Source of the DNA: Bacteroidales bacterium
GTDB lineage: Bacteria > Bacteroidota > Bacteroidia > Bacteroidales > UBA932
Direction of reading: 5' to 3'
DNA length: 64,000 nucleotides
Assembly (NCBI GenBank): GCA_023667095.1
Contig: JAMPAT010000007.1
Coordinates: forward strand, 1-64,000
Shown: positions 43,265-51,710 of the stretch, piece by piece
Layout: the number at the start of each line of letters is the position of its first letter
How positions within the stretch are numbered: the first letter of the stretch is position 1
The notes under the pieces: model-generated
The model's input: the letters and a program-made list of their open reading frames with translations, nothing else
What the model was told of the DNA's origin: nothing
Databases searched by the model: none
Translations under genes and position numbers: made by a program

Positions 43265-45280
43265 CTATTCGTATCTGTATTCCGTTCCGGGGGTCTTGAA
43301 GCTCATCTTGGCTCCGACTTCCCTGACGTCTTCCTTGGAATATGTTATGGTCCAGGTGTCCATGGTCATGAGTTCCCAGACCTTTTCCGCTGTCATAGGG
43401 GCGGCGTACCTTACCTGTATTGCAGGGACAAGGTCCTTGTTGAGGTCAAGGTATATTCCGATTATTCCGTCGTGGCGTGAAAGATGGTTGCTCAGGAACG
43501 GCATGTTCCTCAGGACTATGGGCTTTTCATAATTCTTGTCGGCTATTTCATATATGAATTGCTTCTTTCCGGCATTTTCCTCCACGCGGCTTTTGAATTC
43601 AGCCTTGAAAGGGGAGAACATCGCGTGAAGATATTCATCAACCGGAATATATGACTCGCCATCTTCCATTGATACAAACTTGAAGTTAACCTCGATTTCC
43701 TTGACTGCTCCACCGTGAGACGGCATCTCAAGTACTTTTTTCTCCACAACTTCCCTGAACCAGTTCCTGTCCACCTCTTCTGACGGGTCAAGATATACGC
43801 GGACAATTAGAGGGCAGGCGAACTCGGTCTGGATTCCGTAGATTTTCTTCCCTGTGTTCCTCATCTGCATCCCGAGGTAGTTGATATCCAGCTTGTCGTA
43901 CATATTCTCTGTACGTATGGTCACTTCCTTTACGAGGCTGACTTCCGATGGGTCAGGGGAGTTCACCCTGAATTTTGAAGGGACGAAGATTTTCTCCTGG
44001 ATTTCCTCCGGTGTAATTCTTGACGGGTCGTATGTGACGATTGCGCGGTGGTGCTTTACAAATGTCTTTACGCCATGGATTCCAGGAATCTTTTCCAGAC
44101 GGGCCTTGAAGGCCATGGAGCTGCCATAGCATTTGACGGACTTGAGTCCTGTCAGTTCAAGGGTCTTGAGGGCAGATTCGTCAACAAGGGGCTTGACAGA
44201 GCCGTCTTCAGAAACCTGCTCTATACCCCATTTCATGTCGATGGTAGGCAGTTCGAATTTGCTTCCTGCCCAGATACCTCCAATGACGAGCAGCACTGTA
44301 AGCAATGCCGGAATCATTTTCATTGCCCTGCTGCCTTTTCCTATGCCGAATCCGATGTTGAGGGCGTTTCTGCTGCATGCAGCAGAGCATTCACCGCAAA
44401 GGGTGCAATCGATGGAGTTGATTTTACCGTTGTTGAATGATTCGATGTCAATGTGGTATGGACACTGTCTTGAGCATGCTCCGCAATGGTTGCATTTTCC
44501 GCTGTCCTTTACCATATATATGACCTGTTCCGAAGGTCTCCTGTGCAGTATTTCCAGAAGGTAGCCGGCAAGGCAGAACCCTCCAAGCATAATCCACCAG
44601 GGAATATTGAGTCCGGTAAGCCCGAGAAGGTAGTATACAAGGAACAGGCAGACTATCCATATCCAGAATTTCAATGTGTTGGATATGGCTCCAAGTGGAC
44701 AGATGTATCTGCACCAGAAAGAGTCTATGATGAAGTTTCCGGCAACGAGCAAGATAAGTGCAGCTATTGACATCCAAAGAGTTATCTCACCTTTGAAGCC
44801 AGTGGCGACAGCATAGTACGGATCGAAATTCTTGCAGAAAAGTTCGCTTGCCGTGGCTGTCATGTAGAAAATCCAGAATACAAGGATGTACTTGAATATC
44901 CTGAGGATACTGTCAGCAATTGAACCATTGGGAATGTTTATAGCCTTCAGGTGAAGACTCCTGCGCACCTTTGTGAGAAGGTCCTGCACAGTCCCGAGCG
45001 GGCAGAGGTAGCCGCAGAACAGCTTGCTGAAAAGGATTACGGCGGCGGCAAGGGCTATTCCCATCATTATCTGAAGGGTGCTCATTGTGCAAGGGAGAGT
45101 TCCGTTTACCACCCATGTTGTCAGTGCTTCCAATCCTCCCATCGGGCAATATGCCTCCGGGTCTACCGGCTCCTTTGACGGGATTATACCGGTGATGAAC
45201 AGAATCAGGGCAAGAAAGACACTCCATTGGAGGATATAGCGTGGCCAGTTCTTGATGACTGTTGATTTTCTCTTTGACAT
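43265..45280 (-). CDS. membrane 4Fe-4S polyferredoxin with HMA-like domain
   Basis: The 671-aa inner-membrane protein is of NapH/NosR/CcoG-like type. About six membrane helices in the first 250 residues include two FCGYLCPLG/WCRYICPLG motifs. Two 4Fe-4S clusters follow (CNHCGACSRQCPYH and CTLCGECSAACSRNA). After another helix comes a ferredoxin-like domain resembling heavy-metal-associated domains (GLKSVKCYGSSMAFKARLE), but with only C384 of the usual CxxC pair. The last 250 residues repeat a similar alpha/beta pattern without a known name. Such proteins pass electrons across or within the membrane; a link to metal handling or maturation is inferred. Only 39 nt separate it from the S46 gene and 21 nt from the C69 gene, so an operon is likely. 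Confidence 0.82.
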   Translation of the reverse strand: MSKRKSTVIKNWPRYILQWSVFLALILFITGIIPSKEPVDPEAYCPMGGLEALTTWVVNGTLPCTMSTLQIMMGIALAAAVILFSKLFCGYLCPLGTVQDLLTKVRRSLHLKAINIPNGSIADSILRIFKYILVFWIFYMTATASELFCKNFDPYYAVATGFKGEITLWMSIAALILLVAGNFIIDSFWCRYICPLGAISNTLKFWIWIVCLFLVYYLLGLTGLNIPWWIMLGGFCLAGYLLEILHRRPSEQVIYMVKDSGKCNHCGACSRQCPYHIDIESFNNGKINSIDCTLCGECSAACSRNALNIGFGIGKGSRAMKMIPALLTVLLVIGGIWAGSKFELPTIDMKWGIEQVSEDGSVKPLVDESALKTLELTGLKSVKCYGSSMAFKARLEKIPGIHGVKTFVKHHRAIVTYDPSRITPEEIQEKIFVPSKFRVNSPDPSEVSLVKEVTIRTENMYDKLDINYLGMQMRNTGKKIYGIQTEFACPLIVRVYLDPSEEVDRNWFREVVEKKVLEMPSHGGAVKEIEVNFKFVSMEDGESYIPVDEYLHAMFSPFKAEFKSRVEENAGKKQFIYEIADKNYEKPIVLRNMPFLSNHLSRHDGIIGIYLDLNKDLVPAIQVRYAAPMTAEKVWELMTMDTWTITYSKEDVREVGAKMSFKTPGTEYRYE

Positions 45281-45301
45281 GTCAATGCTCTTTTGTGGTG
45301 A

Positions 45302-47089
45302 CTATTTTTCCTCGATTGTCTTGCCGTGGTCCCTGGCTACGCATTCTTTCCATTTCTCAGTGTAGCCTGGCCATGAAATCTCTCCGGGGATATGGTCAGT
45401 ATGTCCGTTTGTGACAAAGCTTCCGTCCCCGTTCTGTGCCTTTACATTCCCGTCCATGTATTTGATAAGCAGAAGTGTTTCAAGCTCAGTCCATTTCGTA
45501 AATATTTCCTGTGCTGTGACAACGGAATATCCGGTGAGGAATTCCTTGACTTTGGTGAACGGGTCGTATACCTTTTTGATCTTGTTGTTCCTTGCAATCT
45601 GCTTGCGTGGCAGGGCGTCTGCCTCAGCGTACATTTCCATTGCCTGGCGGTCAATTTCCTTGATTGCCTCAATCTGGCTGTTTTCCCATGCATCGATTTC
45701 AGCGCGGACTGTAGGTGCCATGACATTGTACATCCTGTAGCATGCGTTTGCTACCCTGTTGCACATCCAGAATGCGGAGGTAGGGGAGTATGTTATCATA
45801 TTGCCGTTCCCGACCCTGAAACACTCCGGAATCTCGGTTGTGCATGCGTAGATAGGGGTGAGGTATGATGTTGCGGCATCGTCTGTGCCGAACCATAGCA
45901 GTCCTCCGATTTCATCGGGATAGCTGCCGCGTGACTGTGCCACGAACCAGAATCCTGTCTGCTGTGTTGCGATTGCCCTTTCGTTGATATAGCTCTTGCC
46001 CTCATACTCAAAACCCATTGGCCTCCAGCGGTATGGAAGTGCGTTTCCGCCTGCCCCTATGTCAGTTGTCATGTCCATCGGTGTACCTTCGAAATGGTCT
46101 CTCATCGCATCGGCAACGTCTTTTACAGTCAATTTGCGTGATGGCTTTACGAACAGCGGGAATCTTTTGGTCTTGTCGTACCCCATTGCATAGCCGATAT
46201 ATTCGTAGGAATCCTTAGTTACAATATTGCCGTTCTCATCCTCGAATGTGAATTTCCCGTCACAAAGGATGTTGAATGCGCTCCATGCCCTTGCCTCGCA
46301 TGCCCTCATGCCGCTGAAGTCGAGCGGGGCATATGTGTCGCAGAAGCTGAAATCCTCGTCCTTGCCGTCAAACCATCCCATCTCCCGGGCGAAAGAGATG
46401 ACGTCTGGCGCATACATGCAGTTCTCCGGGTCGTCCTGAGGGAATGTGCTGATACGGGCCTGGTTGGCATGCGCACAGATGTATCCGTCGGGAACCCTTC
46501 TTGCAACCCAGACTATGCCTTTGCGGGTGTTCTTGCCGTCTGCATCCAGTTTCGAGCCTTTCCCGATAAGGTCCATCACCCAGACTTCCTCCTTGTCGGC
46601 GATTGAGAATGACTCACCTTCGGAGTAATAGCCATAGGTATTTGCAAGGTCAACGATTACATTGATGGCCTCACGTGCTGTCCTAGTCCTCTGGAGGGCA
46701 ATGTATATGAGTGAACCATAGTCCATTATACCGTTCGGGTCATCAAGCCCGTGACGCCCTCCAAATGTGGTTTCCCCTATTATCAGCTGGTGCTCGTTCA
46801 TGTTGCCGACCGTCTGGTATGTGTGTCCTGTCTGTGGAATTGAACCGAGGTGCTTGCCTGTGTCCCACTCTGAGACTTCCAGCATTGTCCCCCTTTCCCA
46901 CATGGCTGAAGGGTTATAGTACAGTTCTCCATATAGCTGATGTGAGTCGGCTGCATATGAGACCATGTTTGAACCGTCTGCACTTGCCCCCCTTGTCACA
47001 AGGATATTGGAACAGGCAAGTGCCCTGCTGCAAGGCAGGATTGATGCTGCAAAAAAGCAGGCTGATAAAATGATTGCTTGTTTTTTCAT
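45302..47089 (-). CDS. C69-family dipeptidase (PepD-like Ntn hydrolase)
   Basis: The 595-aa enzyme hydrolyses dipeptides, probably in the periplasm. The signal peptide ends RALA and is followed directly by CSNILVTRGASADGS; C26 is the N-terminal nucleophile of this Ntn-hydrolase family. LYGELYYNPSAMWERGTML, QTGHTYQTVGNMNEHQLII and ETTFGGRHGLDDPNGIMDYG are family blocks. An upstream ATG at 47128 is in frame, but the ATG at 47089 (MKKQAIILS) begins the signal peptide. It is the first of three co-directional genes (C69, polyferredoxin, S46); two of the three degrade peptides. Confidence 0.93.
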   Translation of the reverse strand: MKKQAIILSACFFAASILPCSRALACSNILVTRGASADGSNMVSYAADSHQLYGELYYNPSAMWERGTMLEVSEWDTGKHLGSIPQTGHTYQTVGNMNEHQLIIGETTFGGRHGLDDPNGIMDYGSLIYIALQRTRTAREAINVIVDLANTYGYYSEGESFSIADKEEVWVMDLIGKGSKLDADGKNTRKGIVWVARRVPDGYICAHANQARISTFPQDDPENCMYAPDVISFAREMGWFDGKDEDFSFCDTYAPLDFSGMRACEARAWSAFNILCDGKFTFEDENGNIVTKDSYEYIGYAMGYDKTKRFPLFVKPSRKLTVKDVADAMRDHFEGTPMDMTTDIGAGGNALPYRWRPMGFEYEGKSYINERAIATQQTGFWFVAQSRGSYPDEIGGLLWFGTDDAATSYLTPIYACTTEIPECFRVGNGNMITYSPTSAFWMCNRVANACYRMYNVMAPTVRAEIDAWENSQIEAIKEIDRQAMEMYAEADALPRKQIARNNKIKKVYDPFTKVKEFLTGYSVVTAQEIFTKWTELETLLLIKYMDGNVKAQNGDGSFVTNGHTDHIPGEISWPGYTEKWKECVARDHGKTIEEK

Positions 47090-47224
47090 ATACTTATTTA
47101 TATTTTTGCAGTTCATGTCCTTTTGCATTTGGCAGCAGGACGTTTATGATGCTGTCTAAGTTTCTGATTGCATGAAACAGGACAACATCTTACAAAAATA
47201 GGAAAAATTTTATATACATCTGAT

Positions 47225-47653
47225 ATGGATACAGCCCGTTTAGTGTTTCTGTCATGTTTCTGCACTTTTCTTGGCCTTGTGGTGACACCGGCTTTTGCCC
47301 AGGAGCAGCAGAAGGAACCTGATATGATAGAAATTGCAGAGAAGGAGGCCGACAGGCTTCAGGCATTGCTTGACCTTGATGACTGGCAGGTCTTCTATGT
47401 GGATTCGACCCTTAAGCATGATTTCCCTGCCATGCACAGGGAGATTGAGGACCTGGGCAAGGCAAAGGTCTCCAATTCATCATTGTATGTTGCTGTGCAG
47501 GACAGATGGATGGATACCATAGAACTGTCGTATAGAAAGATATTCAACGATGAGCAGTGGGCTGCCTATCTGAAGAGCGGTGCCGCTAAACAGCAGAAGG
47601 CACGCGCAAAACGCCGTGAGAAGGCTGAGGCGGCATTGGCAAAGCGTAAGTAG
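47225..47653 (+). CDS. small exported helical protein, unknown function
   Basis: The 142-aa protein starts MDTARLVFLSCFCTFLGL and has a signal peptide ending AFAQ. The mature part is helical and charged, with WQVFYVDSTLKHDFPAMHRE, and ends in a lysine/alanine-rich tail (KQQKARAKRREKAEAALAKRK). An upstream in-frame TTG at 47168 is less likely. A short conserved Bacteroidales protein of this kind is familiar, but no function is known. It diverges from the C69 gene. Confidence 0.7.
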   Translation: MDTARLVFLSCFCTFLGLVVTPAFAQEQQKEPDMIEIAEKEADRLQALLDLDDWQVFYVDSTLKHDFPAMHREIEDLGKAKVSNSSLYVAVQDRWMDTIELSYRKIFNDEQWAAYLKSGAAKQQKARAKRREKAEAALAKRK

Positions 47654-47799
47654 CCTTGTTATCAGGCAGTTGGTGGCCTGGGCAGTGAGTGTAGGTGGTG
47701 TGTATATGACTTGTGCGGTGGTAAAACGTTCCGCAAGCCGTATAAAAGTACGATTATCAATAAAATTTGAAACTTGCGAAACTTAAGTAACAGATAATT

Positions 47800-48285
47800 A
47801 TGGAGTTTTCAGAGATAATAAGGACAAGGCACAGTGTCAGGAAATATTCAGACATTCCTGTCGGGAGGGAAGTGCTTGATGCAATTGTCTGTGCGGCAGG
47901 GACTGCTCCTTCTTCGAGAAACAGCAAAAGCTCTGCTTTCATGGTCATTGAAGATGCAGATACAATAGCAGCCTTGTCAGAAATGCGTGAGAGCGGTTCT
48001 TCGTTCATGAAGAATGCCCCGGCTGTGATTGTAGTCATGGGGGATGAGTCAAAGACAGACCTGTGGGTTGATAATTGTGCCATTTCTGCCACTTTCCTGC
48101 AGCTTGCTGCTGTTGACCTTGGTCTTGGCAGCTGCTGGGTACATGTGAACGGACGTCAGAGGAGCAAGGATGATGCTTCCAAGGGAGATGCAGAAACTTA
48201 TGTGAAAGAATTGCTAGGGGTGAAGGACAACATGAGGGTACATTGTGTCATTGCCGTTGGATATCCTGATGTGCCTGCAGAATAG
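47800..48285 (+). CDS. nitroreductase-family FMN protein
   Basis: The 161-aa protein begins MEFSEIIRTRHSVRKYSDIPV, the FMN-phosphate-binding start of the nitroreductase fold. CAAGTAPSSRNSKSSAFMVI contributes to the flavin site, and AAVDLGLGSCWVHV and VIAVGYPD close the fold. It is on the short side (typical 165-200 aa). It probably reduces quinones or nitro compounds with NAD(P)H; the true substrate is unknown. It stands between the small exported protein and pheS. Confidence 0.9.
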   Translation: MEFSEIIRTRHSVRKYSDIPVGREVLDAIVCAAGTAPSSRNSKSSAFMVIEDADTIAALSEMRESGSSFMKNAPAVIVVMGDESKTDLWVDNCAISATFLQLAAVDLGLGSCWVHVNGRQRSKDDASKGDAETYVKELLGVKDNMRVHCVIAVGYPDVPAE

Positions 48286-48383
48286 TGTACCTGGACCAGG
48301 CACAGTTTTGCTGCCAGATTGCGGAGGATATGCTACGGTTTGTCTGAATAGCTGATACAGAATAGTTAGAGTAATATAATGAT

Positions 48384-49412
48384 ATGAAAGAGAGAATAGA
48401 TGCAATACTTGCAGACATAGAAAATCTTAAATGCAAGAAAGAGCAGGAAATAGAGGATGCAAGGGTTCGCCTTTTGGGAAAGAAAGGTGAAATCACAAAG
48501 CTCTTCGAGGAGTTCAGGAGTGTCGCTCCTGAGATGAAGAAGGAATTCGGGAAAAGCCTTAATCTTCTCAAGAATGCAGCTGCAGCAAAGATAGAGGAAC
48601 TTCGCAATGAGGCGGAGGAAAGCAATGCCGCATCAGGTGCTTCATTTGATCTGACAAAGCCTGGCGACAGCTTTCAGCTCGGGTCGCGCCACCCTGTCTC
48701 AATCGTCCGTGAAGAAATAGTCTCTATATTCCGTAAATTGGGATATGATGTCGCTGAAGGTCCTGAGATTGAGGATGACTGGCATGTTTTTGAAGCCTTG
48801 AATTTCCCTCCGGAGCATCCTGCACGCGAGATGCAGGACACATTCTTTATCAGTGCCGGGCATGACAATCCGGTGCTCCTGCGTACCCATACTTCTTCTG
48901 TGCAGGTGCGTGCGATGGAGACAATGCCGGTACCTATCAGGATTATCTGCCCTGGGCGTGTATTCCGCAATGAGGCTATATCTGCCCGTGCACACTGTAT
49001 ATTCCATCAGGTTGAGGGACTCTATATTGATGAGAATGTCACATTTGCAGATATGAAGCAGGCAATTCTGCTCTTTGCGCGTGAGATGTTCGGTGCAGAG
49101 ACCCAGATCAGGATGAGACCGTCATATTTCCCGTTCACAGAGCCTTCCGCTGAGGTTGACGTCAGCTGTAACATCTGTCACGGAAAAGGCTGCAACATCT
49201 GCAAGGGGACAGGATGGCTTGAAATTCTCGGATGCGGAATGGTTGATCCTAATGTACTTGAAGCATCTGGAATCGACAGCAAGAGATATAGCGGATTCGC
49301 TTTCGGAATGGGAGTTGAGCGTATTGCAATGCTGAAATGGCAGGTGAAGGACCTCAGGAACTATTTTGAGAATGACCTGCGTTTCCTTAAGGAATTTGAA
49401 ACATCGTTTTAG
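48384..49412 (+). CDS. pheS: phenylalanyl-tRNA synthetase alpha subunit
   Basis: PheS is the catalytic subunit of the alpha2beta2 synthetase. The 342-aa protein has an N-terminal coiled coil (residues 1-80, binds the tRNA), motif 1 near GSRHPVSIVREEIVSIF, motif 2 around MPVPIRIICPGRVFRNEAI, and motif 3 GFAFGMGVERIAMLKW. FTEPSAEVDVSC is diagnostic for PheS. A cysteine-rich loop (CNICHGKGCNICKGTGW) can bind zinc. The length is normal. The pheT gene is not adjacent, as is usual in Bacteroidetes. A terminator follows. Confidence 0.97.
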   Translation: MKERIDAILADIENLKCKKEQEIEDARVRLLGKKGEITKLFEEFRSVAPEMKKEFGKSLNLLKNAAAAKIEELRNEAEESNAASGASFDLTKPGDSFQLGSRHPVSIVREEIVSIFRKLGYDVAEGPEIEDDWHVFEALNFPPEHPAREMQDTFFISAGHDNPVLLRTHTSSVQVRAMETMPVPIRIICPGRVFRNEAISARAHCIFHQVEGLYIDENVTFADMKQAILLFAREMFGAETQIRMRPSYFPFTEPSAEVDVSCNICHGKGCNICKGTGWLEILGCGMVDPNVLEASGIDSKRYSGFAFGMGVERIAMLKWQVKDLRNYFENDLRFLKEFETSF

Positions 49413-49447
49413 TTTATAAGACATTGATTTTAAAATGATTTAGGTGT

Positions 49448-49486
49448 GGGCTGATACAGAAGTGATTTTGGGTCAGCCCTGATTTT
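49448..49486 (+). terminator. intrinsic terminator of pheS
   Basis: GGGCTGA (49448-49454) pairs with TCAGCCC (49473-49479) around an 18-nt loop, followed by TGATTTT. Confidence 0.6.
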
Positions 49487-49781
49487 ATGCAGGCTGATGT
49501 AGCATTTGCCTCAAATCCTGAATCGGCAGACTGGAGCTTGTGGTGATGCTGTATTCCTGAGTGTATCTGCTTGCTGAATCAATGGTTGCACATCCTGTAC
49601 AGTGCAGGATGTCTGTCTTTTCAAGTGCGTAAAGACGCTGATTCGCAACAACTGTATGCTTGTTGATTTTCCCGCTATAACCTTGACCGCTGCTGAGGTT
49701 GTTGTCGGCTGATGTAGCTTGAATTATTGCTGTGCCGGATGTGCTTTTGATGAGACTGCCTGGTATAGTCTTGTTTTGCAA
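49485..49781 (-). pseudogene. possible coding remnant without a start codon
   Basis: An open frame of 98 codons on the minus strand has codon use like that of local genes (AAC, CTC, AGC, GGT) and reads TAIIQATSADNNLSSG and TVVANQRLYALEKTDI. It lacks an ATG and a promoter; only a TTG starts the frame. It may be the tail of a decayed gene or chance. I recognise no family. Confidence 0.2.
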
Positions 49782-50046
49782 TATTTGGTAATTCTTCGTT
49801 TTGTTCCTGTGTATACTTTCTTGGGAATTACTTCATTGGGTTTCGCAATGCCTCAATTATTATGTTTTGCTGAAAAGGGTGGCTCCATATATATACTGTT
49901 TTTTCATATTCTGTTTTTTCCGGTGTCTGGAATGCTCTTTTATGTATATGCCTGATTTGCTGGTGTATCAGATGTACCTTTGTTTTGCAGGCAAGGCACA
50001 GGCCTGTTTCACAATGTCGTGAGTGCTGATAATTTGCGAAAAGTAT
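49782..50046. other. AT-rich gap with decayed hairpin copies
   Basis: No convincing gene is present. GTAATTC (49787-49793) and GAATTAC (49823-49829) form a hairpin that looks like a degenerate outlier of the array that starts at 50047. Open frames on the plus strand here are rich in Phe and Cys and look accidental. Confidence 0.4.
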
Positions 50047-50416
50047 GGTTCCCAACGTACATTATCTCTGTATATTGGGAACCTGCTTGATTTGCAATCT
50101 GTTGTAAGTCAAATATTTGTAAAATGGTGGGTTCCCAATGTCCTGTTTTTCGTGATGTTGGGAACCATACCAATTTGTAATGGCTTGTCTGTTAATTGTT
50201 TATGAGGCAGGGCGGTTCCCAATGTCATATTTTGTGTTATATTGGGAATATTTTCGTTTTGTATTCTTCTGATTGATAGTTGTTTATGAAAAAGTGTAGT
50301 TCCCAACGTCCTGCCTTTGTGATGTCTGGAATTATCCAAGTTTGCAATATCTTGATTATTCGTGATTTATGGAAGTTTGTGATTCCCGGCATCTTGCAGC
50401 TCTTGTGTTGGTAACC
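50047..50416. repeat. array of five degenerate 84-bp repeats, each with a 37-nt hairpin
   Basis: Units start at 50047, 50130, 50214, 50298 and 50381. Each begins with a left arm near GGTTCCCAA and closes 36-37 nt later with TTGGGAACC or a variant. The 46-47 nt between hairpins are also related (TTTGyAAT, then TTG, then TTTATG). Copies 1 and 2 have perfect outer 9-bp stems; copies 4 and 5 are decayed. A further right arm (TTGCGAACC, 50482-50490) suggests a sixth ruined unit. Confidence 0.85.
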
Positions 50417-50707
50417 TGGTTAAACTGCAATAATTGGTAACTTGCAAAGTATATGGCATAAGCGTCCGATATTGTGTCGCATTGCGAACCTTCAGTATTC
50501 ATAATCAATCGTTTATTGCTTTGGAGCAGTGCTAAGGATTTCTGTTTCCTATAGCCTGTCCCGTATCCATCATATATGGCTGTAAATCAAAAAATCCATT
50601 TAGATAATCTTCTTGATGGCAAGCTGCAGAAACATTGGAGAGAATGTTGACGTTAGCTTGATATTAGTCCCGTCTCAATAAAATTTTGCACTTTTTTGCA
50701 AGAAAAA
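50417..50707. other. gap between the hairpin array and tRNA-Gly promoter
   Basis: I see one decayed repeat arm (50482-50490) and AT-rich sequence, but no gene. Confidence 0.4.
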
Positions 50708-50738
50708 TTTGCAGAAAAAGAAATTATGCCTATCTTTG
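50708..50738 (+). promoter_or_regulatory. promoter of tRNA-Gly
   Basis: TTTG (50708-50711), exactly 19 nt, then TATCTTTG (50731-50738). This is a full match to the Bacteroidetes consensus and the same -7 box as before tRNA-Ser. Confidence 0.7.
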
Positions 50739-50776
50739 CAATCCCATTTGAGAAATAATGGATGCTCTTCAGAATT

Positions 50777-50849
50777 GCGGAAATAGCTCAGTTGGTAGAG
50801 CACAACCTTGCCAAGGTTGGGGTCGCGAGTTCGAGTCTCGTTTTCCGCT
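50777..50849 (+). tRNA. tRNA-Gly (GCC)
   Basis: Acceptor arms GCGGAAA (50777-50783) and TTTCCGC (50842-50848) with discriminator T. The D arm is GCTC-AGTTGGTA-GAGC. The anticodon arm CAACC-TTGCCAA-GGTTG gives anticodon GCC, and the T arm is GCGAG-TTCGAGT-CTCGT with one G-T pair. It reads GGC and GGT codons. CCA is not encoded. Confidence 0.96.
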
Positions 50850-50860
50850 CAAAAAATCAC

Positions 50861-50893
50861 GGACCTTCAGGATTTTCCTGAGGGTCTTTTTTC
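50861..50893 (+). terminator. intrinsic terminator of tRNA-Gly
   Basis: GACCTTCAGG pairs with CCTGAGGGTC (one T-G pair) around a 5-nt loop and is followed by six T (50887-50892). Confidence 0.85.
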
Positions 50894-51064
50894 GTATATG
50901 CTCAAGACTCGGACTCGCGACCTGCCCCCGAGGGGCTGTCTGCCATTGCATCAATAGTGTTTCAGCTGCCGATGTCTGCTAACTGAGAAAAGTCCGAAGG
51001 ACTGTTTCCCTGATCATCCGCGACCTGAGGGGAACTGTAAGTTTGCTAACGGGCGAGCACGCAA

Positions 51065-51113
51065 AAGTGCCATGGAGAGCGTAGAATGCAGATTTGCGTG
51101 CCTGGTGGCACTT
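51065..51113. repeat. inverted repeat AAGTGCCA/TGGCACTT
   Basis: Two exact 8-bp arms at 51065-51072 and 51106-51113 enclose 33 bp. The repeat lies in the gene-free stretch 50894-51710 and stands just before a second inverted repeat. Confidence 0.5.
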
Positions 51114-51127
51114 GAAAAAGGCGCATG

Positions 51128-51188
51128 AAGCACGCTCTGAAAAATTAAATGGTTGCTATACAATGAATTATAACTTCAGAGCGTGCTT
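51128..51188. repeat. 14-bp perfect inverted repeat
   Basis: AAGCACGCTCTGAA (51128-51141) and its exact complement (51175-51188) enclose 33 bp, the same inner distance as in the inverted repeat at 51065-51113. No gene is visible in or around it. Confidence 0.7.
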
Positions 51189-51513
51189 GCTCAATGGCAA
51201 AACTTATACACACTTTCCATGTGCAGAAATGCTTCAGCCCGTTTACCTTGATGACTTTGTCGTATATTCTGCAAAAGTCCGCAAAAGTCATCTGCCATAC
51301 AGAAAATTTCAGTAATTTTGTCATTGGTGATCATCACAGCGATTGTTTTGTAGTTTTGATGTGTCTGCTTATTCAAATATAAAAAAAACTTTCGCTATTT
51401 TATTAATATACAATTGATTATGTTTAATCGGTCGTATTGAACTGACGTTGTATTAAGTATTTATGTTTATGTGATGTGCTCGCTGAACGGCAGCTTCCAG
51501 AAATGGAATGCAT

Positions 51514-51554
51514 TATCCTTAGATATGGAATTCATGGGACCATATCTAAGGATA
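51514..51554. repeat. 15-bp perfect inverted repeat, 11-nt loop
   Basis: TATCCTTAGATATGG (51514-51528) and its exact complement (51540-51554). It lies about 157 bp past the catalase stop. It may be an RNA hairpin or a protein-binding site; no T run follows on either strand. Confidence 0.7.
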
Positions 51555-51710
51555 TTTGATGAAATTCTGCAAACCAGCCATGTCTATGGCCTGATTAAAG
51601 GATGAAACGGGAAATTCCGGAAGCTATCCACATTGTGGGCATTTCCAAGGATGGAATTTGAATAGGCACTTGGCCTTTAAAGCCACTTATGCCGCACAAG
51701 GAACAGCTTG

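Noticed and set aside
49719..50022. Small membrane protein on the plus strand
   Set aside because: The open frames are rich in Phe, Leu and Cys because the DNA is T-rich; no promoter is present and they overlap the decayed hairpin region.
50047..50416. CRISPR array
   Set aside because: The geometry (37-nt repeats, 46-47-nt gaps) is tempting, but the gaps are related to each other, the repeats are strongly diverged from copy to copy, and no cas gene is near. A tandem 84-bp repeat explains it better.
51094..51315. 73-residue plus-strand frame
   Set aside because: It runs through the 14-bp inverted repeat, has no promoter and no recognisable protein pattern.
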